A stretch of 5,339 nt of DNA from Candidatus Woesearchaeota archaeon (GTDB taxonomy: Archaea > Nanobdellota > Nanobdellia > Woesearchaeales > WALR01): positions 1 to 5,339 of the forward strand of contig WALR01000057.1 in assembly GCA_015522765.1 (NCBI GenBank), written 5' to 3'. A program made the position numbers and the translations under genes. The notes under the pieces were generated by a model, which worked only from the letters and a program-made list of their open reading frames with translations, made no database searches and was not told the DNA's origin. Below are positions 5,125 to 5,339 of the stretch, in pieces. Position 1 is the first letter of the stretch. Each line of letters begins with the position of its first letter.

Positions 5125-5339
5125 TTAAATAGTAGTACGTCTTTTGAAATCTAATTTGCCTAAATCAAAAAGTGTTAATGGTTGTTTTCTTAGAAATTCA
5201 ATAAATTCTTCATTTTTGGAGACATAGCCAATGTCATTTAATGCATCTTCCAAATCATGCAATAGTGATATATCTAAAAAAAGACCTAGATGTTTCACAT
5301 TTTCATCTTGCTCTAATTCACTTATTTTTTGATAAATTC
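5125..5339 (-). CDS. C-terminal part of an unrecognised AT-rich gene, cut by the window edge
   Basis: On the minus strand one frame is open from the window edge for 70 codons to a TAA at 5127-5125, while the other two minus frames stop almost at once. The peptide looks like a real globular C-terminus: an acidic helix (YQKISELEQDENVKH), a hydrophobic stretch (LGLFLDISLLHDLEDAL), then GYVSKNEEFIEFLRKQPL and a basic end (KLDFKRRTTI). I do not recognise the family. There is no start in view, so the N-terminal part lies to the right. The gene converges on the tail-anchored protein gene, with 28 bp between the two stops. Its G+C is about 26% by hand count, against roughly 40-53% in sampled stretches of the surface-protein gene, and it uses TTA and AAA where its neighbours favour CTC/CTT and AGG-rich codons. 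That points to a different origin, such as recent transfer, but a locally AT-rich native gene cannot be excluded. Confidence 0.65.
   Translation of the reverse strand, partial: IYQKISELEQDENVKHLGLFLDISLLHDLEDALNDIGYVSKNEEFIEFLRKQPLTLFDLGKLDFKRRTTI

Overview
The window reads as part of an archaeal genome, most likely from a DPANN-type lineage near Woesearchaeota or Pacearchaeota. This is inference from memory, not a database match. Four things support it: TATA-type promoter boxes with purine-rich upstream flanks; small ribbon-helix-helix (RHH) regulators; a giant Asn/Thr/Ser-rich surface protein with an ITGF motif just before its C-terminal membrane span; and a small protein resembling a DPANN-type domain of unknown function (DUF5752, as I recall it). 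The main genes favour AGG for Arg and ATA for Ile.

Layout. At 6-236 (+) is a small, basic, helical protein of unknown function, possibly the 3' end of a longer gene. Positions 237-430 are a non-coding, AT-rich control region. It holds a good TATA box (351-358), a second possible one (404-411), and two near-identical 16-bp repeats (261-276 and 377-392) that could be operators. Then come three closely spaced + strand genes, probably one operon: an RHH regulator (431-649), a second divergent RHH regulator (684-869), and, only 2 nt later from a TTG start, a 1181-residue membrane-anchored surface protein (872-4417). Positions 4418-4553 form a short leader with a possible promoter and a hairpin over a G-rich ribosome binding site. 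At 4554-5096 (+) is a tail-anchored membrane protein with a soluble N-terminal domain; its translation may really begin upstream at a rare ATT codon at 4509. On the opposite strand, 5125-5339 carries the C-terminal 70 codons of a convergent gene cut by the window edge. Its G+C is about 26%, far below its neighbours. No gene-free stretch exceeds 300 bases.

Working model (inference). The two RHH proteins are DNA-binding regulators made from the same transcript as the large envelope protein and may control it, possibly through the 16-bp repeats. The large protein projects several Ig-like, PKD and related beta domains outward, with about 48 N-glycosylation sequons. After a single C-terminal membrane span it places a basic, TPR-like helical tail in the cytoplasm, where it could contact partners. 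The neighbouring tail-anchored protein also faces the cytoplasm from the membrane and is a candidate partner. No RNA gene, CRISPR array or insertion sequence was seen.
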